A DNA stretch of 64,000 nt from Campylobacteraceae bacterium (lineage in GTDB: Bacteria; Campylobacterota; Campylobacteria; Campylobacterales; Campylobacteraceae). The position numbers and the translations under genes were made by a program. The stretch covers positions 1 through 64,000 of the forward strand of contig JAISGD010000022.1 in the NCBI GenBank assembly GCA_031263195.1, given 5' to 3'. Numbering within the stretch: position 1 is the first letter of the stretch; every line of letters begins with the position of its first letter. The notes beneath the pieces are model-generated. The model did no database searches and was not told the origin of the DNA. It saw only the letters and a program-made list of their open reading frames with translations. This document shows positions 29,176 to 38,979 of this stretch, in pieces.

Positions 29176-29916
29176 TTATCCGTAGTAGTAATTATAGTCG
29201 TGTATAACATAAGGAGTTGAGCTTGGCACGGCTATGCGCGAAAACATAATAATGCTGTTAATGTCCACGTAAAGCATAAGAGAGGGCGGATAATATTCGC
29301 CGCCGCTGGTACTGCCCCCGTCATAAATGCTTATTACATCTCCCGCGATTACTGTTATATCCATGCTTTTTGCGGTTGCATTATTAGCAGATGTTAGGTT
29401 GGTCCCGTTTAGGCGCAACTGTGTAGTTATATATTGTCCGGATTGCCCATTCTTGCTTGCGCTAAAGGTTGCCCTTATTTTGCCCCCGACAAGCATCGTA
29501 TAACTTCCGTAACCAGTGCGAATACTATAAGAATGCGCGATGGTGCCAACAGGTTGGTTGTATCCCGGCAGCGCGCCTGCGAGATTTTGCTGAAATATGG
29601 GATAAATCCCCGGCTGAACGCCACCCAGCACAGGATATTGTATTGACGGGATGTTTGGTATCGCTCCGTTCGCAAAAGCTATTAGATCTTGTGTTGTTAG
29701 AATAAGATTTTTAACGTAAGCCGCCGGATTTACGTTTGTTTTCCACTCCATAAAGCCAACGCCCACGACAAAAATTAATTCTTCCTGTTTGGTGGATGGG
29801 ACGGTAGCATATACCGGTATGCCTCCACCTTGAGCGTTAAGAAGAGCAAAGTTATAATTAATTATCTCCCTCCATGCTGTAACGCCCAAGGGTAAATCTA
29901 ATATCTCTGCTGCCAT
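29176..29916 (-). CDS. Structural tail/fibre-associated protein, 246 aa
   Basis: Not assigned to a family. The N-terminal LPLGVTAWREIINYNFALLN is typical for phage fibre-attachment or baseplate-distal proteins, and the C-terminal half looks like a beta-sandwich (SASKNGQSGQYITTQLRLNGTN). Between the tail-tip J-like protein and the fibre, it probably connects or decorates the tip. ATG 29916 follows AAAGGAATAAAAAA. Confidence 0.65.
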   Translation of the reverse strand: MAAEILDLPLGVTAWREIINYNFALLNAQGGGIPVYATVPSTKQEELIFVVGVGFMEWKTNVNPAAYVKNLILTTQDLIAFANGAIPNIPSIQYPVLGGVQPGIYPIFQQNLAGALPGYNQPVGTIAHSYSIRTGYGSYTMLVGGKIRATFSASKNGQSGQYITTQLRLNGTNLTSANNATAKSMDITVIAGDVISIYDGGSTSGGEYYPPSLMLYVDINSIIMFSRIAVPSSTPYVIHDYNYYYG

Positions 29917-29928
29917 TTTTTTATTCCT

Positions 29929-32193
29929 TTATATTGTTATTTTTACGCTCGCGCTTATGTAAGCACCTATGACGGATTTAATGCTGTATTCTCTTACTAC
30001 AGCGTCCGTTCTTATAAATTTTGGTTCGGTTACTATCGTCTCTCCTCCGCTCCAGCTTACTATCCACCGTCCCTCATACTCTCCCTCGTTTTCGCCGCAC
30101 AAGATATTATCGGCGTTGCGATAATTTGCGCCTGCAAGCCTTTTGCATGCGTGCCAAGTAATCGTTATGTCGCTGCCCTCTCTTGCCGCTTTTATATTTG
30201 CGGGCAGATAGGGGGTTTCTACAGAGTAGTCATAGGTGTGGTCTACACTTACGGTATCGCCTATCAAGCTAAAATTTTTCGGTGTTAGGTGGATTGTTGG
30301 GTTTGGAGAGATAATAGGCAGTATGGGCATATCGTTACCGTCTACCGTTGCAAACCAAACCCTCTCTCCTGCTGTGTGCGCGGTAATAGGAGTGTTATTT
30401 AAGCCTCTTATAATTTCTCTTACCTTATAAGTGCCGTCCGCTTGCAGCAGTCTGTATCTGTAGCCTATCTGCTCGTCTCCTATGTAAGCCACATATTTAA
30501 GCCTTGTCCATGCTTCGTAAGCCCCCGCAACATTCCACATAACAGTTACGGGAGTTACCGTAAATCCGTCTCCCATATCTATCACGCTGCCTTTTACAAG
30601 TGTTGGATTGTAATTTTCTTTAAGTGTTCCCAATAAGCAGTCCGACGCTTCTATTGCTCTGCCGCTAAGCCCATCTTTTGCCTCCACGCTTTGCACAAAG
30701 CCTTCTGGGAATGCGACAAGAGGGATAACTGCGCGCAGCGTTGCTTGCTCGGGTTTTGCATTTTTTATATCGTAATAAAGGAGTTCCCCGATGTTTAAAT
30801 CGTTTGGAATGCCCAACGGAGGTTGATTGCCGCTTATAACCATGTTGCCGAGCGCAAATACATCTTCTACCGCTTCTATTTCTACTGTCTGCTCATCTTC
30901 TTTGTCCGCTCCTAAAGAGACTATACGAATTCCCATGTTCTGCAGACCGAAAGAGGTGTTTGAGAAATTTAGGACATCTCCTATCATTAAATTAGGAAAG
31001 TCTTTAACGCTTACACTGAATTTTACAGACGCAAGCGGGTAAGAGAGTTTTTGAAAGAGGCGGGACATAACCATATTTGCCGTCTTTGCGGAGGTAATAG
31101 ACATGTACTCTATCGTTTGGCTTTTTTCATATCCGAGTGCGAGTTTAGCGGCTTCGTTTATGCCCGTGATACTTGCCTCTGCAAATGTATCTGTATATTT
31201 AACCGTAATGCGATTAACCGTATCTTCCCAGCTTTTGCGCTCGAAGGTTACATTTTTTACATGCGAGTCATTGACCTGCGGCACAAGATTTAAGTTGTAA
31301 TCATCGCGCAAAAGGCGTATGCCAAGCTTGCCGGTGGCGGGGTTTATATGCCATACGGCGTCTATCGTTCGCAGTATCTCTTCGCACCAGTCTTTTGCTT
31401 CATGCTCGCCGCTCATGGTCATGCTTATGCCCAACTCCTCCTGATAAAGCGCATGTCCGGCAGCTTGAAAAGAGTTTATGTCAAGCGCATCCAAAGGCAT
31501 TTTTGCGTGTTTTGTTAAAATGTAGTAGAGTATATGCGCAGGGTTAGCGTCCCCGTTTATGTCTGCATAACTCCAGTTTTCCATTAAGTTTGTTCTTTTT
31601 ACTCTTGCTGAGTAATTCGGCGCCGTTCTTACATTATCACCTATGAACACCTGTGGCATGACGATATAAGCTACATTTTTATAGGCTATCTGACTCCCTC
31701 TCCATGCGCTCACATCCGTATCAACAGTCGTTTGCGTGCCGAAATATACTTTTATCTTGCTTGTAGTATTGCCGCTGCCTGCGACTACCGCGCTTGTGCC
31801 TGTCTTAGCATAAAATTCATCTCCCGACTGGACGTTACGCAGAGAGGTTACGACTTCTCCGTCTATGCAGAATGCAATAAAGCTGTCTATTTTGGAACAG
31901 AGGGCATACGCTAAATCCAAAAAGTAAGCGTAACCTACCGTATAACTGCCGCTTTTACCGCCGCCTGACTGCCTTATCTCCCTTGAGGTTAAAACACCTG
32001 TGCTTATTACATTGCCGTGTATTTCCACTGTGCCGAATACCTCTGGGATGCAGCGCGCAGAAGAGTTTGTAGGAAAATCAAACTCGTCCAGCCCGGCTTT
32101 CTTTGCTCCCTCATTTTTAGGGGTAGGTGCGAAAATATACGCTGCGACCATCATAACGATAGTTACAATCGCCCAAACAATATACGTCGGCAT
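29929..32193 (-). CDS. Tail tip/host-specificity protein (J-like), 754 aa
   Basis: Large tail-tip protein. The N-terminus has a membrane-like helix and CIPEVFGTVEIHGNVISTGVL, the pattern of the tip attachment protein J family. The middle has HAKMPLDALDINSF and the region around WCEEILRTIDAVW, and Fn3-like beta segments are near the C-terminus. It would form the tail tip hub that contacts the host. It overlaps no neighbour but is one base from the next gene, so the tail module is tightly packed. Confidence 0.8.
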   Translation of the reverse strand: MPTYIVWAIVTIVMMVAAYIFAPTPKNEGAKKAGLDEFDFPTNSSARCIPEVFGTVEIHGNVISTGVLTSREIRQSGGGKSGSYTVGYAYFLDLAYALCSKIDSFIAFCIDGEVVTSLRNVQSGDEFYAKTGTSAVVAGSGNTTSKIKVYFGTQTTVDTDVSAWRGSQIAYKNVAYIVMPQVFIGDNVRTAPNYSARVKRTNLMENWSYADINGDANPAHILYYILTKHAKMPLDALDINSFQAAGHALYQEELGISMTMSGEHEAKDWCEEILRTIDAVWHINPATGKLGIRLLRDDYNLNLVPQVNDSHVKNVTFERKSWEDTVNRITVKYTDTFAEASITGINEAAKLALGYEKSQTIEYMSITSAKTANMVMSRLFQKLSYPLASVKFSVSVKDFPNLMIGDVLNFSNTSFGLQNMGIRIVSLGADKEDEQTVEIEAVEDVFALGNMVISGNQPPLGIPNDLNIGELLYYDIKNAKPEQATLRAVIPLVAFPEGFVQSVEAKDGLSGRAIEASDCLLGTLKENYNPTLVKGSVIDMGDGFTVTPVTVMWNVAGAYEAWTRLKYVAYIGDEQIGYRYRLLQADGTYKVREIIRGLNNTPITAHTAGERVWFATVDGNDMPILPIISPNPTIHLTPKNFSLIGDTVSVDHTYDYSVETPYLPANIKAAREGSDITITWHACKRLAGANYRNADNILCGENEGEYEGRWIVSWSGGETIVTEPKFIRTDAVVREYSIKSVIGAYISASVKITI

Positions 32194-32194
32194 T

Positions 32195-32923
32195 TCAGAA
32201 GCCCTCCGTCATCGGATTTTTAGCAGGAATATATGGAAATCCGCCGAAATTGCGCTCGTTGTTGTATTTAGCTCTGCAAGTATCAATTATTTTATCGCAG
32301 CCGGGATAAACTGTAATTGTTCCGGCAGCGGTTTGAAACGGATACAAAAGCTTAAGCTTATTGCCTGTATGCTCTTTTATGTAGTCGTATTCTCCGTTAG
32401 CTTCTATGTATCCGCCCGTATAGTATCCGCTTGTCTTTGCCATTAAGGCAGATGCTGTAAGTTCCGTTTTTGTGTCATTAAGCGTAAATGCTGTAAGGCT
32501 TAACTTATAGGCGTTTTTATTTACTTCGCACCCTTCCCCAAACAGAGAAAAACTGCAGGAGCGGCTGTAGGTTCTGTTAGGGATTTGTGTCTTTAAAATA
32601 CCTTGTATAGATATAAGTTTCAGCGTTGCCTCTGCTTTATCTACGTTATACGTGCAGCTTCCGATTTTACCCGCAAAGAGTTTAATGCCGTTTTCGTTCA
32701 TTATTGTAATGCCAACTACAGAGGAGGGATTCATAATGCGAAATTGCGGTGCTGGTTCCAAGTGCTGCGGAACGGTAATAGACGCCTCGTCGTAGTTAAA
32801 ATTTTTTTTTATTTCATTACGCGTAATACTCTGCGCGCTGTAGAGATTACCACCTAAAGTAACACTCTCGCCGCTCGAGTATCTGTATGTATTATTGTTA
32901 TATGTAAATTCGTACAGTTCCAT
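32195..32923 (-). CDS. Tail-tip protein, DUF2163/BR0599 family
   Basis: 242 aa. The C-terminus carries the BR0599 pattern: GEGCEVNKNAYKLSLT, then GCDKIIDTCRAKYNNERNFGGFPYIPAK with paired cysteines that in relatives bind a metal. In gene-transfer agents and siphophages these are baseplate hub proteins between Dit-like and J-like proteins, which is its position here. Confidence 0.8.
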   Translation of the reverse strand: MELYEFTYNNNTYRYSSGESVTLGGNLYSAQSITRNEIKKNFNYDEASITVPQHLEPAPQFRIMNPSSVVGITIMNENGIKLFAGKIGSCTYNVDKAEATLKLISIQGILKTQIPNRTYSRSCSFSLFGEGCEVNKNAYKLSLTAFTLNDTKTELTASALMAKTSGYYTGGYIEANGEYDYIKEHTGNKLKLLYPFQTAAGTITVYPGCDKIIDTCRAKYNNERNFGGFPYIPAKNPMTEGF

Positions 32924-33589
32924 TTATGTGCTCTCCTTTTGCAGCTCTACAAATTCCAGAGAGCTTTCCATCCAGACGCTGTCGCGTTTAGATAAATTAA
33001 ATTCGTCCGAAGCAAAGCGGACAAGGAACAGGTTCATAATCAAATTTGTTTTTTGCTTTATAAGAATCGCATCCAAAAAAGGATAAAAGAGGTCGTAAAA
33101 ATCAACTTCAAAAATTTTATTCCACTCTGTATTATCGGGTTCCAATCCGTCCGGCAGAGGTTTATTCAAGGTTATGATTTCTCTGCCGTTTTGGAGTTGG
33201 GTGAAGGTAACTTTCGCAGCAAAATTAAGAGCTGGAATATAAATATGTCTTATTTGGTTATATGTGCCTTCTCCTCTTTGCGCGTATTTCGCAACAAAGG
33301 CGTTAATATTGTTTTGGTGATAAGAAATAAATTCAACGTCGCGCTTGTGGCTCGGCAGCCAAAAAGTGCCGAAGCGTCCGAAATTAGCCCTGAAAAACGC
33401 TCTTAACTCCCTTGCCTCATCCCTTGTTTTTAGTGCGTATGTCCACCTGAATTTGCGAGCCGCAGGTTCAAAAATGAATTTTTCCTGTTTTTTATAATCC
33501 TTGCCGACAAGGACATAGTTATTGTTTATAGCCTGCTCGTTTTCGCTCAAGGGCGTCTTATCAAATATCTCTTTTTCAAGGTACTTCAT
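32924..33589 (-). CDS. Probable distal tail protein, 221 aa
   Basis: Predicted beta-rich. The stretch FIFEPAARKFRWTYALKTRDEARELRAFF followed by GRFGTFWLPS resembles the DUF2460/Dit-like tail proteins that join the tube to the tip. It starts four bases inside the end of the preceding gene (ATGA-type overlap). Assignment rests on this resemblance and on order. Confidence 0.6.
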   Translation of the reverse strand: MKYLEKEIFDKTPLSENEQAINNNYVLVGKDYKKQEKFIFEPAARKFRWTYALKTRDEARELRAFFRANFGRFGTFWLPSHKRDVEFISYHQNNINAFVAKYAQRGEGTYNQIRHIYIPALNFAAKVTFTQLQNGREIITLNKPLPDGLEPDNTEWNKIFEVDFYDLFYPFLDAILIKQKTNLIMNLFLVRFASDEFNLSKRDSVWMESSLEFVELQKEST

Positions 33590-34122
33590 AATAACTCCTT
33601 AAAGTTCAACTGCCATTTGCTAAACCTGCTCGTAGTAAAGTTGTAAGATAAAGACTTGTCAGGCGTTGCTTTTATAAGAGGCAGTATAACCATGCCCTCT
33701 TCAAGCGTTACGGAGTTCTCAAGCGTTACACTATTATCTGTTATCGCCGTAATTTTTTCGCAGTAAAAAGTATAAAAGTCGCGGCGTGCAAGCGCGTAAT
33801 TGCCGACTTTAAAATCGCTTTTTGTTGTGTCGCACTGTATTACGGTTGCACTGCCGGCGTTTTGTATTTTAGCCTCGCTAAACCAGAGCGGGTGCAGGCA
33901 GTTGTATTTCAGTGCGTATGTAAGTATCTCCTCGAGCGTGTCTGCCGTCTGCTCCTCCGTTGTGTATGCGCTGTAGCTTATCGTACGCTTCAGAGTGTTT
34001 GTCTTTTTTGCTCTTTTTTCTGTACCATCAAGAGCGTTAAATATGTCCGTTGAGAAACTCTCGCCCTCTGTATAGTCATCTGCAGGCAGGATATTAAGAA
34101 TTATAAAACCGTCTTTTATCAT
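33586..34122 (-). CDS. Tail-tip-proximal hypothetical protein, 178 aa
   Basis: No family recognised. Beta-rich composition and its place between tape measure and Dit-like protein suggest a minor tail protein that caps the tube. It is separated from the tape measure gene by one base and overlaps the following gene. Confidence 0.6.
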   Translation of the reverse strand: MIKDGFIILNILPADDYTEGESFSTDIFNALDGTEKRAKKTNTLKRTISYSAYTTEEQTADTLEEILTYALKYNCLHPLWFSEAKIQNAGSATVIQCDTTKSDFKVGNYALARRDFYTFYCEKITAITDNSVTLENSVTLEEGMVILPLIKATPDKSLSYNFTTSRFSKWQLNFKELL

Positions 34123-34123
34123 T

Positions 34124-36940
34124 TTATCCCTCCCTGATTACTTTTTTTATAAGGGTGGAACCCTTACGCGAATTAACATAATTCTCAAACGCCTGTCTAT
34201 CGTCCAGCAATACAACTTCCACGCTTGTATTGGCGCCTATGTTGCCGTTGTTTATATTGTCAAGCGCGTTCACACCCTGACGGGATACTACATATTCTCC
34301 CCTTTGCAGTACTGCAGGCACCTCGTCGGATGCACCCGTGACATAACCGCCTGTGTGGAATTTCTGCGCCTTGATTTGCACCACCTGCGCCATTCCTTGC
34401 GCAATAGCAAGAGCTGCCATTACCGCACCAAGATAAGGGTTCTTTGCTTCTGCATACGCATTAGATGCAGATAGATAAGCATTCATTGTCGCCTGCGCTA
34501 TCGCGAGGGCTTGGTATGCTCTTAACGCCTCTTTGCTTTTGCCGCCACTTGCATCGTAAAACATTTTTGCAAGAGTCGCCATCGTCCCGAACCCCGCACT
34601 CGCAGTTGCGGCAGCGGAGTTAAACTGCATTCTTAAAATCTCTGCTTTTGCTTCGGCGTTTTCTCTCGCTGCCTGTTCGTCTAAATCGTAATACTCTTTT
34701 ATCCTCTCAAGTTCCGCACTCTTAAACGCTTCTATTAGGCTAAGTCTGTTTGTCAGTTCGGTAGCAAGAGAAGATGTTGCACCTATGCCGCTTTGCAGTG
34801 TGTCATTGTTCCCTTTTTGTAGTATATTGTTTATATCCTCTTTGTCGACTCCCTGTTGCTTTAGCTCCAACACTTCTCTTTGTATTCTTTGCAGGTTCGC
34901 GCTTGCGCTGTCGCCTATAGCTTTATAGTATTTTTCCCAGTGCTTCAGACTCTCTATTTTTGCGTTTATTTCGTAGTCAAATTGCTCTTTAGTTATTAAT
35001 TCCTGTTTTTGCGCGCTTGATAAATTTAAGTTCTCTATCTCTTCTAAAAATCGTTTCTGCTCTATCGCTCTTGTCTGTTCCTTATCTCCTATTGCCTTAT
35101 AATACTTTAGTTCCGCATCCTCTTTTTTCTTCAAAAGCTCTTTTTGCGCCTCAAGCTGTATGCGTTCTATCTTTTCCGTATAGGCTTTTGTAATTTGTTC
35201 TTTTTGCACATTAGATAACTGCTCAAGTTCAAGCATCTTTGCGTATTTTTCGGTTTCTGTGTAAATTTCTTTATCAAATCTATCTTCTATGCCGTCCTTA
35301 TGCATATCAGTAAGATAGTTATTAACCGTCTTTGTTGTTTTTTCTATTATTTTTTGCACCTCTTCGCTTATTTTTTTTACGCCGTTTGTTACCGCGTTTG
35401 AAGCATCTATTTTTAACTCTTTGGGCGTTGTATCTTCCCATATTTCTTTAAGCGTTTTTGACATTGCTGCCGCAGTGTTTTGCATCTCTTTTTGTACATT
35501 TTCGTAATGCTCTTTTACACCGTTTGCTATGTTTGTTCCGAAGTTTACCTCTCCTACTGTTATCTCTTCTTTACCAAGCAGACTTCTTATCTTGTTTATG
35601 CCAGCCGCTGTGCCTTGCACTGCCGCATTTGTCACATCAGACATTGCTTTTGTTGCAGCATTAATAAGTTCAGGGAACATAAGTATTATTTCTAAAAATT
35701 TAGAGTATATAAGCTCCACATAATAGATTACGCCAAGCCCCATCATTTCCAGAGCGCGCCATGCATCTCTGCCTGCTTCTACTATTATCTCCTTATTGTT
35801 GCTAATAGCTTCAGACCAGTAGGTTATTGTGTCTGACATTCCTTTTGCGCTGCCTGTTGCTTTTTCCGTATATCCTACTAAATCTAAAATAGAGTTTTTT
35901 ACCTGTTCTATACTTTGCCCGACAGTTTTAGGCATTTTCTGGAACTCTGCATCTACTTTTGTGCTCTCTTTTATTATTGCGTTGTAAACGGCTTCGGCGC
36001 TAAGTTTTCCCTCTTCTCCAAGTTTTCTTAGCTGTCCTATACTTACACCCATGCCTTCCGCTATCATTTGCGCAAGGCGCGGGGTTTGCTCCATAACGGA
36101 GTTTAGCTCCTGTCCTCTTAGTGCGCCTGCAGCAAATCCCTGTCCAAGTTGTATCAAGGCGCCTGATGCGCTTGCAGCGCTGCCTCCCGATATAATTAAA
36201 GCCTTATTTATTGCCTCTGTTACCTGCAAATTATCTTTTTGCGATTTGGCAAGAGGGGCGGTAACCCTTGCGATACGCGCGTATAGGTCTGCCGTCTGCG
36301 CATAACTCTGCCTTGTATCCTGCGCGATTCTAAACAGCGCCTGTTCGCTTGCGATAAGTTCGTTTTCGCTTTTGGCTACAAGTTTTAATCTGCCTTCCAT
36401 AAGTATATATGTATCGGATAGTTCTGTGTATTGTTTTGCAAGATAGCCGACAGATACAAAAGCGAATACCCTTTTTAGTATGCTGCCAAATGCGCTTGTA
36501 GATTTCGTGAGTTTCGTTGTGGATTTATCGGCTGCATCTAATTGCGATTTGATTTTTGTAATATAACCCTTATTTATAATGTTTGTGTACTCTTTACCGT
36601 AATCGGAGTTATCTATGAGCTTATTTGCGTATCTTGTATCTAATATACCTAACTTATTTGCTACTCCTCCCTCGAGCGTTTTATTCAGCGCGGCGCGTTC
36701 GGTTTTTAACCTTTGCATGCTTGTGTTTATCTCGTCTATTTGGGCTTTTATCTGATTTCGCCCTGATATGCCGCCTGAGAGTTCGGCTTTTAATCTTTTA
36801 AGTTCTGCAGTGTTTTGTTTTTCTTCTTCTTTGAGTTCTGCAAGCTGTTCTTCTGCACGCATAACAGAGGCACGGAATGCGTCAAATTCGCTTGTAGCTT
36901 CGTTTTTTGCCCTTATTCGTACGCTTAACTCTTTTTCCAT
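34124..36940 (-). CDS. Tail tape measure protein, 938 aa
   Basis: Sets tail length and is ejected with DNA. Contains the tape-measure domain signature MEQTPRLAQMIAEGMGVSIGQLRKLGEEGKLSAEAV split over residues about 285-320, long coiled coils (1-75 and 540-740), hydrophobic segments near 390-440 and a glycine/alanine-rich end with FHTGGYVTG and QRGEYVVSR. It overlaps the GT frameshift extension by 16 bp. A length of about 940 aa is consistent with a long siphovirus tail. Confidence 0.88.
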   Translation of the reverse strand: MEKELSVRIRAKNEATSEFDAFRASVMRAEEQLAELKEEEKQNTAELKRLKAELSGGISGRNQIKAQIDEINTSMQRLKTERAALNKTLEGGVANKLGILDTRYANKLIDNSDYGKEYTNIINKGYITKIKSQLDAADKSTTKLTKSTSAFGSILKRVFAFVSVGYLAKQYTELSDTYILMEGRLKLVAKSENELIASEQALFRIAQDTRQSYAQTADLYARIARVTAPLAKSQKDNLQVTEAINKALIISGGSAASASGALIQLGQGFAAGALRGQELNSVMEQTPRLAQMIAEGMGVSIGQLRKLGEEGKLSAEAVYNAIIKESTKVDAEFQKMPKTVGQSIEQVKNSILDLVGYTEKATGSAKGMSDTITYWSEAISNNKEIIVEAGRDAWRALEMMGLGVIYYVELIYSKFLEIILMFPELINAATKAMSDVTNAAVQGTAAGINKIRSLLGKEEITVGEVNFGTNIANGVKEHYENVQKEMQNTAAAMSKTLKEIWEDTTPKELKIDASNAVTNGVKKISEEVQKIIEKTTKTVNNYLTDMHKDGIEDRFDKEIYTETEKYAKMLELEQLSNVQKEQITKAYTEKIERIQLEAQKELLKKKEDAELKYYKAIGDKEQTRAIEQKRFLEEIENLNLSSAQKQELITKEQFDYEINAKIESLKHWEKYYKAIGDSASANLQRIQREVLELKQQGVDKEDINNILQKGNNDTLQSGIGATSSLATELTNRLSLIEAFKSAELERIKEYYDLDEQAARENAEAKAEILRMQFNSAAATASAGFGTMATLAKMFYDASGGKSKEALRAYQALAIAQATMNAYLSASNAYAEAKNPYLGAVMAALAIAQGMAQVVQIKAQKFHTGGYVTGASDEVPAVLQRGEYVVSRQGVNALDNINNGNIGANTSVEVVLLDDRQAFENYVNSRKGSTLIKKVIREG

Positions 36941-37745
36941 CTCTTTAAACTCTCTTTATTTGCTTCTTGTAACATTGCGCTTAGCACATCATGCGTCTCA
37001 AGGATATTTATCTCCTCTTTTTCGCACCAAAGTTCTACTAATCTAAAGTTTAGTTTCAGTGCGTTTTCGCCGCTCTCAACTGAGCGTAAAAATAAAGAAG
37101 CTATAAAATCTTCCCAATTATCCTGCAGTATCGTTATGCCGCGCTCTTCGTATAGTGCTATGCCCTGCTCATCAAGCGTGCTTCGGCGCGGCGGGGCTTC
37201 ATTGTTTCTTACTACGCACAAAGCCCATCTTGCAAGGCGCGCTATTTTTTTTCGTACTCCTTATTAGCCTCTTTGCTTATCTCTTCCCAAAGCGTCGTAA
37301 AGCTTACTCCTTCGCTTTCGCAAGCAGTTTTCAAAGCCTCTTTATCATCTCCGCTTATAAGCAGGTCAAATTTATATCTGTTTAGCTTCTCAAGCGTGTC
37401 GCTTGCAAGCCTTATATCTATCTCTTTTATACCCGCTTTCTCTTTTTTCAATTCGGCTATTCTTTTGTTTAATGACTTGTTTTCAAGGAGCAAAGAGAGC
37501 TTGTCGGTTATCTTGCTTTCCTTAATCAACTCTTTGTTAATCTCGAGCGCGTTTGCCAACTCTTCTATTTCAGCGTCAATTTCGGCTTTTTTCTTCTCCT
37601 CTTCCACTCTCTGTTTAAGAGGAGCTAACTTATCTTCAGCTTCTTTCTCCAGCTTAATTTTTTCGCTTCCGCTCGGGTCTTTAACATTTACGACATAGGT
37701 TTTATCGTTTATCTCTATCGTTACTTTATATTTTGTTGTAATCAT
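36925..37745 (-). CDS. Tail assembly chaperone GT, -1 frameshift product
   Basis: The G gene ends GAA AAA AAA TAG (eight A). A -1 slip on A AAA AAA reads on as AAA ATA GCG CGC and enters, without a stop, the frame that reaches 36925. The extension adds about 105 residues. A fused G-GT chaperone from a slippery site between tail tube and tape measure genes is standard in long-tailed phages; the downstream frame has no good start of its own (only a TTG at 37221). Efficiency is unknown. Confidence 0.75.
37242..37745 (-). CDS. Tail assembly chaperone G-like, 167 aa
   Basis: Very charged, helical protein with a long coiled coil (about residues 25-110), between the tail tube and tape measure genes. 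It has the role and position of lambda gpG, chaperoning the tape measure during tail assembly. I start at ATG 37745 with AAGGAC upstream; an upstream frame to 37814 overlaps the tube gene and is unlikely. See the GT frameshift entry. Confidence 0.75.
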   Translation of the reverse strand: MITTKYKVTIEINDKTYVVNVKDPSGSEKIKLEKEAEDKLAPLKQRVEEEKKKAEIDAEIEELANALEINKELIKESKITDKLSLLLENKSLNKRIAELKKEKAGIKEIDIRLASDTLEKLNRYKFDLLISGDDKEALKTACESEGVSFTTLWEEISKEANKEYEKK

Positions 37746-37755
37746 TTTTTTGTCC

Positions 37756-38673
37756 TTACACCGTGTAATGCTCAAGGCTAAAGTTATCGTCCCCGCTTGT
37801 CGCACGCGCGGCAAACTCTCTGCTTAAGACAAATATTCCCTCCGCATCTTCGTATGAAGGAGAGGAGGAGAGTTTTAGTTTAGGGCATTTTAAAGCCCAT
37901 CTGTCATCGCCGCCGCCATCTATAAAAGTAGCTACAAAGGACAGAGCTTCGCCCGCTTGGAACTTAGCAAACCCATCTTCTGCACCTGCCTCAAGTCTCA
38001 CTTTAAGAGTTATTTTCGGATCAAAGTCGGCTAAATGATATTCCCCGATATTCGTGAATTTTTCATAACTAATTGTACTTCCCATGTCAAACTCTATACT
38101 CTGCACATTCAAAGCTGTGCCGTCTAATGTCGTAACTGTAGCTCTGTGAAGTACTATAAATTCTTCTGCAGAGGGCATAGTAAGCGTTTGGTTTGCAATA
38201 GCTTGTGCGTCAAAACTGCCGCTTGCGGAGAACGTTGCCTTGATTATTTCGCCTACATTTGCCGTTAATTTCAAATTTGCTTTCGCACCCTTAAATGCAA
38301 ATTTGCGGTCAGGCAATAGCACATCTATGCTTGCCGTGTCTGTCATATTTGTTGTAGGGGTAAACTTAAACCCTGCCGCCGGCGTTGTAATCGCAGCCTT
38401 TTTAAGATTGCAAATCGCAAACAGCGTTTCGAACTGCGCAAGGGTTTTGGTTAGAGACGTTTCTATGTCAAACGTTCCGCGTCCCCAATCCGCTATCGTT
38501 ATGCTATCTTTTGTGCCGCTAAGAAAGCCGAAGTTGGGCGTTTCGGGGTTATCAAATTCTATTTGCGGAATTACTATACCTTCGTTTTTTACTACTACTG
38601 TTGGGGTTACATAAGTGCCCGGCACCGTCTCTTTCGTTATCCTTATTCCTACTTTACTAAGTACTCTTGCCAT
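37756..38673 (-). CDS. Major tail tube protein, 305 aa
   Basis: Phage tail tube family: the N-terminus VGIRITKETVPGTYVTPT and beta-rich body, followed by SITIADWGRGTFDIETSLT. It sits immediately before the G-like gene. No sheath gene accompanies it, which argues for a non-contractile tail. Some relatives carry an extra Ig-like domain at the C-terminus; here the end (EDAEGIFVLSREFAARA) looks like plain tube. Confidence 0.8.
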   Translation of the reverse strand: MARVLSKVGIRITKETVPGTYVTPTVVVKNEGIVIPQIEFDNPETPNFGFLSGTKDSITIADWGRGTFDIETSLTKTLAQFETLFAICNLKKAAITTPAAGFKFTPTTNMTDTASIDVLLPDRKFAFKGAKANLKLTANVGEIIKATFSASGSFDAQAIANQTLTMPSAEEFIVLHRATVTTLDGTALNVQSIEFDMGSTISYEKFTNIGEYHLADFDPKITLKVRLEAGAEDGFAKFQAGEALSFVATFIDGGGDDRWALKCPKLKLSSSPSYEDAEGIFVLSREFAARATSGDDNFSLEHYTV

Positions 38674-38676
38674 TTT

Positions 38677-38979
38677 TTATACTCCTGTTTTTCTTTTTAG
38701 ATATTCAAAAATTATTGTCTTAAGCGCGATTAGTGCATCTGTTCCCATCCACGCCGCAATGCCGGCAACAGATACTGCAACCCTGACATTTTCGAAATAG
38801 CCGTAAACGAACTCAAATGTTAGGTAGGCAGTAAAAACACTGCCGATTAACCCTATACAAAACTCCGTAATACGCTGTCTCGCGTCTTTAGGTTTTTCTT
38901 TCCTGCTCATAAGCCTTAACGCCCCGCCTATAATTGCAACAGTTAAAAGCCAAATTGCCGTTATTTTGTCAAGGTTCAT
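38677..38979 (-). CDS. Phage holin, 100 aa
   Basis: Short inner-membrane protein with hydrophobic helices at about residues 8-22, 42-62 and 68-85 and a charged C-terminus (KRK): a three-helix holin layout. I start at ATG 38979, which overlaps the o-spanin stop (ATGA); the longer frame from 39099 runs through the spanin gene. Holins form lesions that release the endolysin; it is part of an endolysin, i-spanin, o-spanin, holin cassette. Confidence 0.75.
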   Translation of the reverse strand: MNLDKITAIWLLTVAIIGGALRLMSRKEKPKDARQRITEFCIGLIGSVFTAYLTFEFVYGYFENVRVAVSVAGIAAWMGTDALIALKTIIFEYLKRKTGV

